From NCBI GenBank assembly GCA_023701285.1, contig JAMPXH010000018.1, positions 1 through 48,132 of the forward strand: DNA of 48,132 bases. Direction: 5' to 3'. The DNA comes from Candidatus Didemnitutus sp. (GTDB taxonomy: Bacteria > Verrucomicrobiota > Verrucomicrobiia > Opitutales > Opitutaceae). Position 1 is the first letter of the stretch. Each line of letters begins with the position of its first letter. A program made the position numbers and the translations under genes. Shown piece after piece: positions 35,334 through 44,254 of this stretch. The notes under the pieces are model-generated. The model did not search any database, was not told where the DNA came from, and saw only the letters and a program-made list of their open reading frames with translations.

Positions 35334-36859
35334 GGCAGCGGAAGTTGGGCGGCCCAGGCCGTCACGAGCGGGTTGACGAGGCCGGCGAGCAATTGCGGGA
35401 CGAGGCCGAGAACGAACATCAGCACGATGAGCGGCACGAGCGTCATGATCTCCTCGGCGTCGAGATCGCGGAACTTCACCCCGGCGCCGGTGGACGGGCC
35501 GTGGAAGACGCGTTGCCAGAAGGTGAGGAGAAAGATCGCCGTGGCGAGCAGGCCGAGCGTCGAGACCGCCGCGGCGACCGGTGTGAGGCCGAACACGCCG
35601 CGGAAGATGAGGAACTCACCGACGAAGCCGTTCAGGCCCGGCAGGCCGAGCGAGGAGAACATCGCGATGCCGCACAGGCCGGCGAAGACGGGGGCGGCGG
35701 TGCGCACGCCGCCGAAGTCGGCGATGCCGCGCCGCCCTCCGGCGCGCGACTCCAGCGCGCCCACGCAGAAGAACAGCGCGGCGGCGGACAGGCCGTGGTT
35801 GAACATCTGCAGGATCGCGCCGCTCAGAGCGGCGGCGGGAGCCTCCGTGCCGGCCCGGCCGGCGGCGGCCACGGCGAAGAGCGCGAGGAGGCAGTAGCTC
35901 AGGTGGTTGACGGAGGAGTAGGCGACGAGGCGCTTCAGGTCGGTCTGGCGCAGCGCGGCGTAGGCGCCGAGCACGACACCCGCGACGGCGAGCCAGAGCA
36001 GGCAGGGCGCGGCGGCGTGCAGTTGCGCCGGGAAGAGCGGCCAGAGTAGCCGGAGGAAACCGTAGACACCCATCTTCGACAGCACGCCGGTGAGGAACAT
36101 CGACGCGCCGGTCGGCGCCTCGGCGTAGGCCGAAGGCAGCCAGGTGTGGAAGGGGAAAAGCGGCACCTTCACGGCGAGCGCGAGCAGCACGCCGAGGAAG
36201 ACGACCTGCGGCCAGATGCCGCCCAACGCGGCGAGCTTGCCCGCCAGCACACCCTCGCGGGCGAGCGCGGCCAGTTGCACGAAGTCAAACGTGCCGGTGG
36301 CCGCGTAGAGCGCGGCGAAGGCCAGCAGCATGAACGCGCTGCCGCCGATGGTGTAGATGACGAACTGGTAGGCCGCGCGCGTGGCGCCCGGGCCGCCCCA
36401 GAGCTTGATGAGGAAGAAGGCCGGCACGAGGCTCAGCTCCCAGAAGATGAACCACGGGAAGAAATCCAGCGCGAGGAACACGCCGAGCGCACTGCCTTGC
36501 AGGAACAGGTAGAGCGCGGCGTAGAGCGCGGGCTGGCGCGCGGCGCGGGTCGTGCCGAACAGCGCCACCGGCGCGATCAGGCCGGTGAGGAGCACGAGCA
36601 CGAGGCTGAGCCCGTCGAGGCCGAGGAAGTAATTCACATTCAGCGCGCCGATCCAGGCGTGCTTCTCGACGAATTGCAGCGCGGTCTGGTGCGGGTCGAA
36701 GCCGGCGAGCGCGGTGGTGCCGAGCGCGAGCGTCGAGAGGCTGAAGAACAGCGCGATGGCGCGCGTGGCGCCGGCGCCGAGGCGCGGCATCAGGGCGAGC
36801 AGGAGCGCACCCAGCCAAGGCGTGAAGACGATGAGCGAGAGGAGCGGGAGGGAGTTCAT
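35330..36859 (-). CDS. nuoM: NADH-quinone oxidoreductase subunit M, first copy
   Basis: This 509-residue antiporter-like proton-pumping subunit has all key charged residues of NuoM. The TM5 Glu lies in WFIFWELSLVPAFFLIKLWG, TM7 Lys231 in LAVKVPLFPFHTWLPSAYAE, the TM8 Lys in TGVLSKMGVYGFLR, and the TM12 Glu in GFVGEFLIFRG. It follows nuoL after a 118-base gap that holds a palindromic element, the only real gap in the operon. It overlaps the second nuoM by four bases. Confidence 0.94.
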   Translation of the reverse strand: MNSLPLLSLIVFTPWLGALLLALMPRLGAGATRAIALFFSLSTLALGTTALAGFDPHQTALQFVEKHAWIGALNVNYFLGLDGLSLVLVLLTGLIAPVALFGTTRAARQPALYAALYLFLQGSALGVFLALDFFPWFIFWELSLVPAFFLIKLWGGPGATRAAYQFVIYTIGGSAFMLLAFAALYAATGTFDFVQLAALAREGVLAGKLAALGGIWPQVVFLGVLLALAVKVPLFPFHTWLPSAYAEAPTGASMFLTGVLSKMGVYGFLRLLWPLFPAQLHAAAPCLLWLAVAGVVLGAYAALRQTDLKRLVAYSSVNHLSYCLLALFAVAAAGRAGTEAPAAALSGAILQMFNHGLSAAALFFCVGALESRAGGRRGIADFGGVRTAAPVFAGLCGIAMFSSLGLPGLNGFVGEFLIFRGVFGLTPVAAAVSTLGLLATAIFLLTFWQRVFHGPSTGAGVKFRDLDAEEIMTLVPLIVLMFVLGLVPQLLAGLVNPLVTAWAAQLPLP

Positions 36860-36890
36860 GCGCGCTGATTTCCCGGAAGCACAAAAAGTG

Positions 36891-36958
36891 GGTAGAGGCG
36901 GTCGTCCCGACCGCCTTGGGCGAAGAGGTGGTCGTCGGGACGACGGACGCTACCTGGG
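36891..36958. repeat. Palindromic element in the nuoL-nuoM gap
   Basis: The 118-base spacer contains two inverted repeats. One is ggcggtcg (36897-36904) with cgaccgcc (36908-36915). The other is gtcgtc (36931-36936) with gacgac (36939-36944). The words cgtcccgac and gtcgggacg also pair across the element, so one larger cruciform is possible. Such gtagaggcggtcgtcc-type sequences look like an interspersed palindrome, though copy number cannot be assessed here. Confidence 0.5.
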
Positions 36959-36977
36959 AGAGTCATGCTAGCGTGGC

Positions 36978-38978
36978 TCATTTCGCACCTCCCAGCAGGA
37001 CGACGAGGAGGACGATCACAAAACCGAGGGCGAGCGTGCGCAGGTAGCCGTGGGCGTCGCCGGTCTGGAGCCGCGAGTAGAGCTGGCCGAGGCCGCGGAG
37101 GCGCTCGCTGGTGGCGTTGAAGCCGCCGTTGAGCGTGCGCTCGTCGGTCTCGCGGTTGGCGAAGCCGGTGAACTCGCCGAGCTTGGCGAGGAAGCGGATG
37201 GCTCCATCCCACACATTCCGGTCCATCCAGTCCGCGACGATGGCGAGGCCGGCGTTCAGGCGGAAAGCGGTGGCGGCGTAGAGTTCGTCGAAGCCGAGCC
37301 GGTTGCCCAACGCGGCGAACGCGCGGGGGGCTTGCACTTCGAGTGGGTCGCGGGCGGCGGCGTCGGTGCGCGGGCGGCGGCCGTAGATCGCCCAGCCGGC
37401 ACCGATGCCGACGGCGACGATGAGCACGGAGGCGGCCATCAGGCCGACGCCGTCGAAGAGGCCGTGGCCGTGCACCTCGGATTGGCCTTCGAGCATGGCG
37501 CTGAGCCACGGATAGGAAGGCAGGTTGACCAGACTCAGCAGCACGGCGCAGGCGGCGAGCAGCATGAGCGGCACGGTCATGGCGGCGTGGTTCTCGTGGG
37601 CGTGCTCGGCGGCGTGCGAGCGAGGCGAACCGAAGAAGGTCTCGGCCATGAGGCGCGTGTTGTAGAACGCGGTGAGGACGACACCGAGGAGCGCGGCGTA
37701 GAAGGGGAGGTGCGAGACGCTCCAGCCGTGCGCGGCGTGGAGGATGGCTTCCTTCGACCAGAAGCCGGAGAACAGCAGCGGCACGCCGACGAGCGCCATG
37801 GTGCCGATGCTGAAGGTGACGAAGGTGACCTTCATCTTCTTCGACAGGCCGCCGAGCGAGCGGATGTCCTGCTCGTGGTGCGCGGCGTGGATCACCGAGC
37901 CGGCGCCGAGGAAGAGCAGGGCCTTGAAGAAGGCGTGCGTGAGCAAGTGGAAGATCGCCGCGACCCACGAGCCGACGCCGATCGCGAGCATCATGTAGCC
38001 GAGCTGCGAGACGGTGGAGAAGGCGAGGATGCGCTTGATGTCGTTTTGCGCGACGGCGATGAACGCGCCCATGAGCGCCGTGATCGCGCCGATGAAGGCG
38101 ACGACGGTGAGCGCGTCGGGCGTCAGCAGCGGGAAGACGCGCGCCATCAGGAACACGCCGGCGGCCACCATCGTGGCGGCGTGAATGAGGGCGGAGACGG
38201 GCGTCGGGCCCTCCATCGCGTCCGGGAGCCACACGTGCAGCGGGAACTGGCCGGATTTGCCGACCGCGCCGCAGAAGATGAGCAGGCCGATGGCGGTCGA
38301 GAGCGCAAGGCCGCCGCAGACCGTCTGGCCGGCGAGCGTGCCGAGCACGGCGGGTTCGAGCGCGCCGGCGCCGCCATCATAGAAGAGCAGCGTGCCGCCC
38401 GCGTGCTGGAGCCAGAGCATGCCGAGCAGCAGGCCGAGGTCGCCGATGCGCGTCGTGATGAAGGCCTTCTTCGCGGCGGCGGCGGCGGATGGCTTGTGGA
38501 ACCAGAAGCCGATGAGGAGATACGAGGCGAGGCCGACGAGCTCCCAGCAGAGGAAGAGGAGCAGGAGGCTGTTCGCCACGAGCAGGCCGAGCATCGCGGC
38601 GGCGAAGAGACTCAGGAAGCAGAAGAAGCGCGTGAAATTGGCGTCCTCCTTCATGTAGCCCGTGCTGAAGATGAAGATCAGCGCGCCGACGAAGGTCACC
38701 ATCACGCACATGAAGGCCGTGAGCGGATCGAGCAGGAAACCGAGGCGCAGCGCGCCCGAACCGAGGTCGAACCAGGCGAAGTTGAACACCTGTTTCGCGG
38801 CCGGGTCGGCCAGCGCGCTCTGCAGCGCGAGGCAGGACAACACGAACGCGCCGAGCATGGCCGCGATGGCGGCGCCGGCGGCGAGCTTGCGGCCGCCGCG
38901 CGGCGTGAGCGCGCCGATCGCGGCGGACGCGAGCGGCAGGGCCGGGATGAGCCAGAGAGAGTGGGCGGAGAGGGTCAT
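36978..38978 (-). CDS. nuoL: NADH-quinone oxidoreductase subunit L with extended C-terminus
   Basis: This 666-residue antiporter-like subunit is the distal pump of the membrane arm. The TM7 Lys region reads CGAVGKSGQFPLHVWLPDAM and the following helix GPTPVSALIHAATMVAAG. The C-terminal part after FDELY (residue 563) carries the long amphipathic lateral helix and the anchor helix. Here it is 104 residues long, about 30 more than in E. coli (about 73). The extra sequence lies around residues 590-640 (RNVWDGAIRFLAKLGEFTGF and RTLNGGFNATSERLRGLGQ). Such insertions accompany an additional NuoM. nuoK ends three bases upstream. Confidence 0.95.
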   Translation of the reverse strand: MTLSAHSLWLIPALPLASAAIGALTPRGGRKLAAGAAIAAMLGAFVLSCLALQSALADPAAKQVFNFAWFDLGSGALRLGFLLDPLTAFMCVMVTFVGALIFIFSTGYMKEDANFTRFFCFLSLFAAAMLGLLVANSLLLLFLCWELVGLASYLLIGFWFHKPSAAAAAKKAFITTRIGDLGLLLGMLWLQHAGGTLLFYDGGAGALEPAVLGTLAGQTVCGGLALSTAIGLLIFCGAVGKSGQFPLHVWLPDAMEGPTPVSALIHAATMVAAGVFLMARVFPLLTPDALTVVAFIGAITALMGAFIAVAQNDIKRILAFSTVSQLGYMMLAIGVGSWVAAIFHLLTHAFFKALLFLGAGSVIHAAHHEQDIRSLGGLSKKMKVTFVTFSIGTMALVGVPLLFSGFWSKEAILHAAHGWSVSHLPFYAALLGVVLTAFYNTRLMAETFFGSPRSHAAEHAHENHAAMTVPLMLLAACAVLLSLVNLPSYPWLSAMLEGQSEVHGHGLFDGVGLMAASVLIVAVGIGAGWAIYGRRPRTDAAARDPLEVQAPRAFAALGNRLGFDELYAATAFRLNAGLAIVADWMDRNVWDGAIRFLAKLGEFTGFANRETDERTLNGGFNATSERLRGLGQLYSRLQTGDAHGYLRTLALGFVIVLLVVLLGGAK

Positions 38979-38981
38979 GGC

Positions 38982-39293
38982 TCAGCCTTTGAGTTGGGCC
39001 GCTTCCTGGAGCTTCACGCTCTTGCGGTGGCGGTAGACGGCGATGACGAGCGCCAGGCCGACGGCGGCCTCGGCGGCGGCGACCGCGATGGAGAACAGCA
39101 CGAAAATGAGGCCGGTGCCCATCTCCGGGTGCGGGCCGTAGCGCCAGAACGCGATGAAGTTCAGGTTCGCGGCGTTGAGCATGAGCTCGATGCCGAGCAG
39201 CACGAGGATGGTGTTGCTGCGGGACAGCGCGCCGATCAGGCCGACGCAGAACAGCAGCGAGGAGAGGAGCAGGCAGAGCTGCAGCGTGCTCAT
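38982..39293 (-). CDS. nuoK: NADH-quinone oxidoreductase subunit K
   Basis: This 103-residue, three-helix membrane subunit is of normal size. Conserved segments are LIGALSRSNTILVLLGIELM with the membrane Glu, LNAANLNFIAF, and the second membrane Glu in AAAEAAVGLALVIAVYRH. These Glu residues form part of the proton path of complex I. It overlaps nuoJ by four bases. Confidence 0.96.
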   Translation of the reverse strand: MSTLQLCLLLSSLLFCVGLIGALSRSNTILVLLGIELMLNAANLNFIAFWRYGPHPEMGTGLIFVLFSIAVAAAEAAVGLALVIAVYRHRKSVKLQEAAQLKG

Positions 39294-39802
39294 GAGAAAT
39301 CCTCCGGGTTGTCGGTGCGCTCCTGCGAGGCGATGACCACGGCGCCGAGCAGGGCGACGGTCAGGATGATACCGATGATGAGCAGGCCGATCGCATGGGG
39401 GCCCATGAGCTGCCGGCCAATCTCCTTCACGCTCGCGGCCGCCGGGAGCGCGGACGAGACATCGAGCGGCGTGCCGAAGATGGCGCCGCCGAGGACGCCG
39501 GCCACGCCGCCCGCGGCGAAGAGGCCGCCGATGACGCGCGGGATGGAATCAGTCTCGATCGGCGTCGGCGTGCCCTGCCGCGTGAGCAACACCGCGAAGA
39601 GCACGACCATCGAGACGGCGCCGACGTAGACGAGGATCTGGGCGAAGGCGACGAACTGCGCGCCGGCCCAGAGGTAGAACGCCGCCACGCCGACCCAGCT
39701 GAGGACGAACAGCAGCGCGCTGTGGATCAGGTTGCGCAGCGACAGAGCCACGGCGGCCGAGCCGAGGATGAGAGCGGCGATGACGAGGAGGGCGGGCGTC
39801 AT
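39290..39802 (-). CDS. nuoJ: NADH-quinone oxidoreductase subunit J
   Basis: This 170-residue, five-helix membrane subunit is called from ATG 39802. The longer open frame reaching 40960 lies inside nuoH and is an artefact. The hallmark TM3 segment reads AQFVAFAQILVYVGAVSMVV, followed by LFAVLLT. The C-terminus (GAVVIASQERTDNPEDFS) is soluble. It overlaps nuoH and nuoK by four bases each. Confidence 0.95.
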   Translation of the reverse strand: MTPALLVIAALILGSAAVALSLRNLIHSALLFVLSWVGVAAFYLWAGAQFVAFAQILVYVGAVSMVVLFAVLLTRQGTPTPIETDSIPRVIGGLFAAGGVAGVLGGAIFGTPLDVSSALPAAASVKEIGRQLMGPHAIGLLIIGIILTVALLGAVVIASQERTDNPEDFS

Positions 39803-41028
39803 GTGGCGTAGCGGTAAGTGCGCGGACCGCGGCCTTGATTGAGGCGGCGGCCGATCCAGATGAAGGGCACGATCACGATGGCGGCGGAGACGATCCAGCG
39901 GACCACCTGCAGGGTGGGGCTCCAGCCGGCCGTCAGCGACCAGAAGGCGGCGTTGGCGAGGTTGAGCAGGGCCAGCGGCACGAGGAACTGCCAGGAGAGG
40001 CGCGTGAGCTGGTCGATGCGGAGGCGCAGCAGCGTGCCGCGGATCCAGATGAAGAAGACGATCATGCCGACGAGCTTCCCCATGAACCAGAGATACGAGG
40101 GGATGAACTCGAGGAAGGGGAACGGCGCCTGCCAGCCGCCGAGGAAGACGGTGATGCCGAGGCCGCTGAGGGCGAAGAGGCCAAAGTATTCGGCCATGAA
40201 GAAGAGCGCGTATTTGAAGCCGGAGTATTCCGTGAGGTGGCCGGCGATGAGCTCGCTCTCCGCCTCGGGCAGGTCGAACGGCGAGCGGTTGCTCTCCGCG
40301 AGGGCCGAGATGAGGAAGATGACGAAGCCCGCGAAACCCCAGGGCGTGAACACGTGCCACGCCGGAAGGAAACCGAAGGCCCAGTCGCCCTGCGCGAGGA
40401 CGATCTCCTGCGTCGAGAGCGTGCCGGCGACGAGCAGCACGGGGACGACGGAGAGGATGAGCGGCAGTTCGTAGCTGATGAGCTGCGCCAGCGCGCGCAT
40501 GGCCGCGAGCATCGAGTATTTGTTCCGGCTCGCCCAGCCGGCCATGAAGATGGCGAGCTCGGTGGCGGCGCCGGCGGCGAAGAAGTAGAGCACCGCGGCG
40601 TCGAGCTCGACCGGGATGAGGTTGCGTCCGTAGGGCAGCACCGCGTAGCCGAGCAGGGAGAAGGCGACGATGCAGACCGGCGCGAGGAAGTGCAGGAGCT
40701 TGTCGGCGCCGGCGGGGACGATGTCCTCCTTGGTCAGCGCCTTGACGGCGTCGGCGAAGGGCTGGGTGAGGCCCCAGAGGCGCGGGCCGTTCTTCCACCA
40801 GGGCAGGCCGGCGCGGTTGGGGCCGAGACGGTTTTGCAGGCGGCTGAGCAGCTTGCGCTCGGCGATGGTGGTGAAGGCGAACAGCACGCCGAACACCGTC
40901 AGGATGACGATGATGGTGATGAGCTGGTGCACGAGCCACTGCGCGGACTCGGGGAACCAAGCCACGATGGCGTCACGGAGTTCGAGGGGGGCGCGTTCGA
41001 GGAACGCTTCGGAGGCGGCGGCGCTCAT
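39799..41028 (-). CDS. nuoH: NADH-quinone oxidoreductase subunit H
   Basis: This 409-residue membrane subunit forms the quinone chamber with NuoB and NuoD. Conserved loops are visible: AERKLLSRLQNRLGPNRAG, FMAGWASRNKYSMLAAMRAL and AESNRSPFDLPEAESELIAG. The matrix-type loop FKYALFFMAEY follows. It lies after nuoI rather than before it, a departure from the usual H-I order. It overlaps nuoI by four bases. Confidence 0.96.
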   Translation of the reverse strand: MSAAASEAFLERAPLELRDAIVAWFPESAQWLVHQLITIIVILTVFGVLFAFTTIAERKLLSRLQNRLGPNRAGLPWWKNGPRLWGLTQPFADAVKALTKEDIVPAGADKLLHFLAPVCIVAFSLLGYAVLPYGRNLIPVELDAAVLYFFAAGAATELAIFMAGWASRNKYSMLAAMRALAQLISYELPLILSVVPVLLVAGTLSTQEIVLAQGDWAFGFLPAWHVFTPWGFAGFVIFLISALAESNRSPFDLPEAESELIAGHLTEYSGFKYALFFMAEYFGLFALSGLGITVFLGGWQAPFPFLEFIPSYLWFMGKLVGMIVFFIWIRGTLLRLRIDQLTRLSWQFLVPLALLNLANAAFWSLTAGWSPTLQVVRWIVSAAIVIVPFIWIGRRLNQGRGPRTYRYAT

Positions 41029-41729
41029 GAGGCGGCAGGAGGCGGCTGGGGGGCCGTCGCGCTGGGCGCGGGGGCGGGTGACGAGGGGACAGCAGTGGCG
41101 GGTTGCGCGACGGGGGCGGAAGGTGCGGCGGCAGCGGGCGCGGCCTTGGCGGCGGCGGCTTTTGCGGCGGCGGCGGCCGCGGCAGCCTTGGCCTTTTCCT
41201 CGGCGGCCTTGCGCTCGGCGCCCAGACGATCATCGACCTCGGCGGCCTCGGTCGGTCGAATCTGGTTGTAGTAGGCGTTGGACTTCGCGAGCAGCTCGCG
41301 GGTGAGGAGCAGGCCGGTGAAGCGGTCCGTGGCGCCGATCTCGAAGACCTTGTCCATCTTGATCGAGTCGAAGGGGCAGACCTCGGCGCAGATGCCGCAG
41401 CTCATGCAGACGGAGGTGTCGATGTCGAAGACGGCCGGGTAGAACTGCGGCTTGCCGGTGGCGTCGGGCTTCTTGTCCTTCGACTTCTCGATGTAGATGC
41501 ACTGCGGCGGGCATTCCTTCTCGCAGATCTGGCAGGCGACGCAGCGCAGCGTCGTCATCGGATCGCTGCCGTCCTCGCACACGAGGAAAGGGAAGCTGCG
41601 GTAGTTCTCGCCGATGGGCGCCTTCTCCTCGGGATAGGAGACGGTCACCATCCGGGCGGGGTCATGGTAGCTGCCGACGAAATTCTTCGCCGTGACGGCG
41701 AGGCCTTTGAGGAGTCCGGTGCCGAGCAT
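41025..41729 (-). CDS. nuoI: NADH-quinone oxidoreductase subunit I with Ala/Pro-rich tail
   Basis: This 234-residue peripheral subunit binds two [4Fe-4S] clusters (N6a and N6b) through CVACQICEKECP and CMSCGICAEVCP. The core ends near residue 170. After it comes a charged Glu/Lys/Ala helix (AERKAAEEKAKAAAAAA) and a low-complexity Ala/Pro/Ser tail to the stop, about 60 residues beyond a typical NuoI. The tail may be disordered. The gene is placed between nuoD and nuoH. Confidence 0.94.
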   Translation of the reverse strand: MLGTGLLKGLAVTAKNFVGSYHDPARMVTVSYPEEKAPIGENYRSFPFLVCEDGSDPMTTLRCVACQICEKECPPQCIYIEKSKDKKPDATGKPQFYPAVFDIDTSVCMSCGICAEVCPFDSIKMDKVFEIGATDRFTGLLLTRELLAKSNAYYNQIRPTEAAEVDDRLGAERKAAEEKAKAAAAAAAAKAAAAKAAPAAAAPSAPVAQPATAVPSSPAPAPSATAPQPPPAAS

Positions 41730-41732
41730 GGT

Positions 41733-42911
41733 TTAGCGGTCCACTTCTCCGAGGACGATGTCGATGCTGCCGAGGATGACGACGGCGTCGGCCACGGTGT
41801 GGCCGAGGCACATCTCCTCGAGCAGCGTCAGGTTGATGAGGGTGGGCGGACGGACGCGGTAACGATACGGATTGGGCGTGCCGTCGCTGATGAGATAGAA
41901 ACCGAGTTCGCCCTTCGGGCCTTCGATGCGGCCGTAGGCTTCGCCGGCCTTCGGGCGGAAACCGCGGAGCTTCGCCTTCGGGTCCATGACCGGGCCGGCG
42001 GGCAGGTCGCGGAAGGCTTGGGCGAGGATCTTCACTGACTCGCGCATTTCGAGGATGCGGAGCATGTAGCGGTCGTAGGTGTCGCCGTGCTCGCCGAGCG
42101 GGACGCGGAAATCGAAGCGCGGGTAGAAGCCGTAGCCGTCGACCTTGCGGAGATCGTAGTTGTAGCCGGAGGCGCGCAGGCAGGGGCCGGTGATGCCGGC
42201 GTTGATGGCTTGCTTGGCGTCGAGCAGGCCGAGCCCTTGGGTGCGGGCGAGCATGATCTCGTTGCCGGTGAGCATCTCCTCCCACTCGTCGAGGAAGCGA
42301 GGGAAACCTTCCACGAGCTTCTGCGCGGCGGCGAGCCACTCGGGCGTCGGGTCGACGCGGCAGCCGCCGAAGCGCTGGAAGTTGCACATCATGCGCGAGC
42401 CGCTGAGCGCCTCGAAGAGGTCGAGGAACTTCTCGCGCTCGCGGAAACCGTAGAGGAGCGGCGTGAACGAGGTGCCGAGGTCGTTGAAGAGGAAGCCGAC
42501 GAGGCAGGTGTGGTTCACCAGGCGCGTCATCTCCGCGAGGATGATGCGGAGGTATTGCGCGCGGTCGGGCACGGGCTGGCCGGCGAGTTTCTCGACCGCC
42601 ATCGCGTAGGCCCAGTTGGTCGACATCGAGCAGAGGTAGTCGAGCCGGTCGGTGTAGGGCATCGTCGCGAGATAAGTCGTCGATTCGGCGATCTTCTCGT
42701 GGTTGCGGTGCAGGTAGCCGAAGACGGGCTTGAGCTTGACGATCTGTTCGCCGTCGAGCGTCACGACCATGCGGAACACGCCGTGGGTCGACGGGTGCTG
42801 CGGTCCCATCGAGACCTCGAGGAGGTCGCCGTGGAACTCGTCGTGCACGGCGCGGACGGTGGGGCCGCCGAAGGGGTTGAACGGGGTGGGAGCGGAGCCG
42901 GCGCCGATCAT
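41733..42911 (-). CDS. nuoD: NADH-quinone oxidoreductase subunit D
   Basis: This 392-residue 49-kDa subunit lines the quinone site. Conserved features are the MGPQHPSTHGVFRMVVTLDG beta-hairpin with its quinone-contacting His, GYLHRNHEKIAE, and the C-terminal SIDIVLGEVDR. ATG 42911 is chosen. The longer frame to 43154 reads Arg-rich non-NuoD sequence inside nuoC. The start overlaps the nuoC stop by four bases; three bases separate it from nuoI. Confidence 0.96.
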   Translation of the reverse strand: MIGAGSAPTPFNPFGGPTVRAVHDEFHGDLLEVSMGPQHPSTHGVFRMVVTLDGEQIVKLKPVFGYLHRNHEKIAESTTYLATMPYTDRLDYLCSMSTNWAYAMAVEKLAGQPVPDRAQYLRIILAEMTRLVNHTCLVGFLFNDLGTSFTPLLYGFREREKFLDLFEALSGSRMMCNFQRFGGCRVDPTPEWLAAAQKLVEGFPRFLDEWEEMLTGNEIMLARTQGLGLLDAKQAINAGITGPCLRASGYNYDLRKVDGYGFYPRFDFRVPLGEHGDTYDRYMLRILEMRESVKILAQAFRDLPAGPVMDPKAKLRGFRPKAGEAYGRIEGPKGELGFYLISDGTPNPYRYRVRPPTLINLTLLEEMCLGHTVADAVVILGSIDIVLGEVDR

Positions 42912-43582
42912 GATTTGGTCTCCGGTTGGGCGGGCGCGGCGCTGGGCGCGGGCGTGGCCGGGTAATGGGTCTTGGCGCGGGCGAGCACCTGATCGTGGGG
43001 CGTCGGCTCCCATTCGTAATCGTCGGGGGCGACGTAGTCCTTGCGCATCGGGTGATCCTTGAACTCGGGCCACATCAGCAGGCGGCGCAGGTCGGGATGG
43101 CCTTCGAATTTGATGCCATAGAGGTCGTAGATTTCGCGTTCCTGGAAATCGCACGAGCGCCAGACGGGCGTGAACGATGGCAGCGCGACCTGATCGGAGC
43201 GGTTGGCCGTGCGCATGCGCACGACGACGGGACCGTGCTTCAACGCCATCGAGTAGAGGTGATAGACAGCCTCAAGGCAGCCGGGCTCGAAGCGCTTGGT
43301 CTTCTCCTCGATGACCTTGGCGGGGCCGCCCGCGGGATCGGGGACGGTGGTCTTCTTCGTCTCGACGACTTCCTTGTCGGGCCAGTCGACGCCGGTGGCG
43401 TTGGAGCAATAATCGAGTTGCAGCGCCTCGTCGTCGCGGAGGAAGAGGGCGATCTCCCGTCCGCAGGCCGGGTCGATGAGCAGCGAGTGCTCGGCGGCGG
43501 GGCCGGGGTTCTGCAGGATGGAAATCTTCGCGCCGGGGAAACGGGCGAGCAGGCGGTCGCGGATCTGTTCGAGGGATTCCAT
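42908..43582 (-). CDS. nuoC: NADH-quinone oxidoreductase subunit C
   Basis: This 224-residue 30-kDa-type subunit is separate from NuoD, unlike the fused NuoCD of E. coli. The signature EREIYDLYGIKFEGHPDL followed by RRLLMWPEF is intact. A Thr/Lys/Pro-rich segment around residues 75-95 (KKTTVPDPAGGPAKVIEEK) is an insertion. The Ala/Pro-rich C-terminus is short. Confidence 0.93.
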   Translation of the reverse strand: MESLEQIRDRLLARFPGAKISILQNPGPAAEHSLLIDPACGREIALFLRDDEALQLDYCSNATGVDWPDKEVVETKKTTVPDPAGGPAKVIEEKTKRFEPGCLEAVYHLYSMALKHGPVVVRMRTANRSDQVALPSFTPVWRSCDFQEREIYDLYGIKFEGHPDLRRLLMWPEFKDHPMRKDYVAPDDYEWEPTPHDQVLARAKTHYPATPAPSAAPAQPETKS

Positions 43583-43585
43583 GGC

Positions 43586-44254
43586 TCAGGCCTTGCGCGG
43601 GAGCGACGGCGGGGTCCAGACGTCGGGATTTTTCGCGGGCACGATGTCGTGCTCGCCGTAAGTGGGGACGGGGAACTCGCTGGGTTTCTCCGGTTGGAAC
43701 TGGCGGGCGGCGCCGGGGCCGGCGACGCGTTCGCCTTGGATCTTCTTTTGCAGTTCGATGAGGCCGTTGAGCAGCGCCTCGGGACGCGGCGGGCAGCCGG
43801 GGATGTAGATGTCGACGGGAATGAAACGGTCGATGCCCTTGAGGACGTTGTAGCCCTGCTTGAAGGGGCCGCCGGAGATCGCGCAGGCGCCCATCGCGAT
43901 GCAGTATTTCGGCTCGGGCATCTGGTTCCAGAGGCGGACGACGTTCGGCGCCATCTTCTTGGTGACGGTGCCGGAGACGATCATGAGGTCGGCCTGGCGG
44001 GGCGAGGGACGGAAAATCTCGGCGCCGAAGCGCGCGATGTCGAAACGGGCCGTGGCGGCGGCGATCATCTCGATGGCGCAGCAGGCGAGGCCGAATTGGA
44101 GCGGCCAGATCGAGTTGGCGCGGCCCCAGTTGTAGAGCTCCTCGAGGCTGGTGAGGAGGATGCCGTGGCGGCGGAGCTCCTCGCGTTCAGCGTCGGAGAT
44201 GTTGCCCGCCGCCGGGAAGGGCGTCGGGGTTGGCGTGGAGGAAGCGTCGCTCAT
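43586..44254 (-). CDS. nuoB: NADH-quinone oxidoreductase subunit B
   Basis: This 222-residue peripheral subunit holds the terminal N2 [4Fe-4S] cluster that reduces quinone. Cluster cysteines are in [10 protein letters not shown], in [11 protein letters not shown] and in [15 protein letters not shown] 44254 (MSDASSTP) is preferred because the longer frame to 44479 reads Arg-rich sequence antisense to nothing and overlaps nuoA. It overlaps nuoA by four bases. Confidence 0.95.
   Translation of the reverse strand: MSDASSTPTPTPFPAAGNISDAEREELRRHGILLTSLEELYNWGRANSIWPLQFGLACCAIEMIAAATARFDIARFGAEIFRPSPRQADLMIVSGTVTKKMAPNVVRLWNQMPEPKYCIAMGACAISGGPFKQGYNVLKGIDRFIPVDIYIPGCPPRPEALLNGLIELQKKIQGERVAGPGAARQFQPEKPSEFPVPTYGEHDIVPAKNPDVWTPPSLPRKA

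Noticed and set aside
37050-39629. 859-codon plus-strand ORF opposite nuoL, nuoK and nuoJ
   Set aside because: Glu/Arg/Ala-rich shadow of membrane-protein genes. It spans three real genes without domain features.
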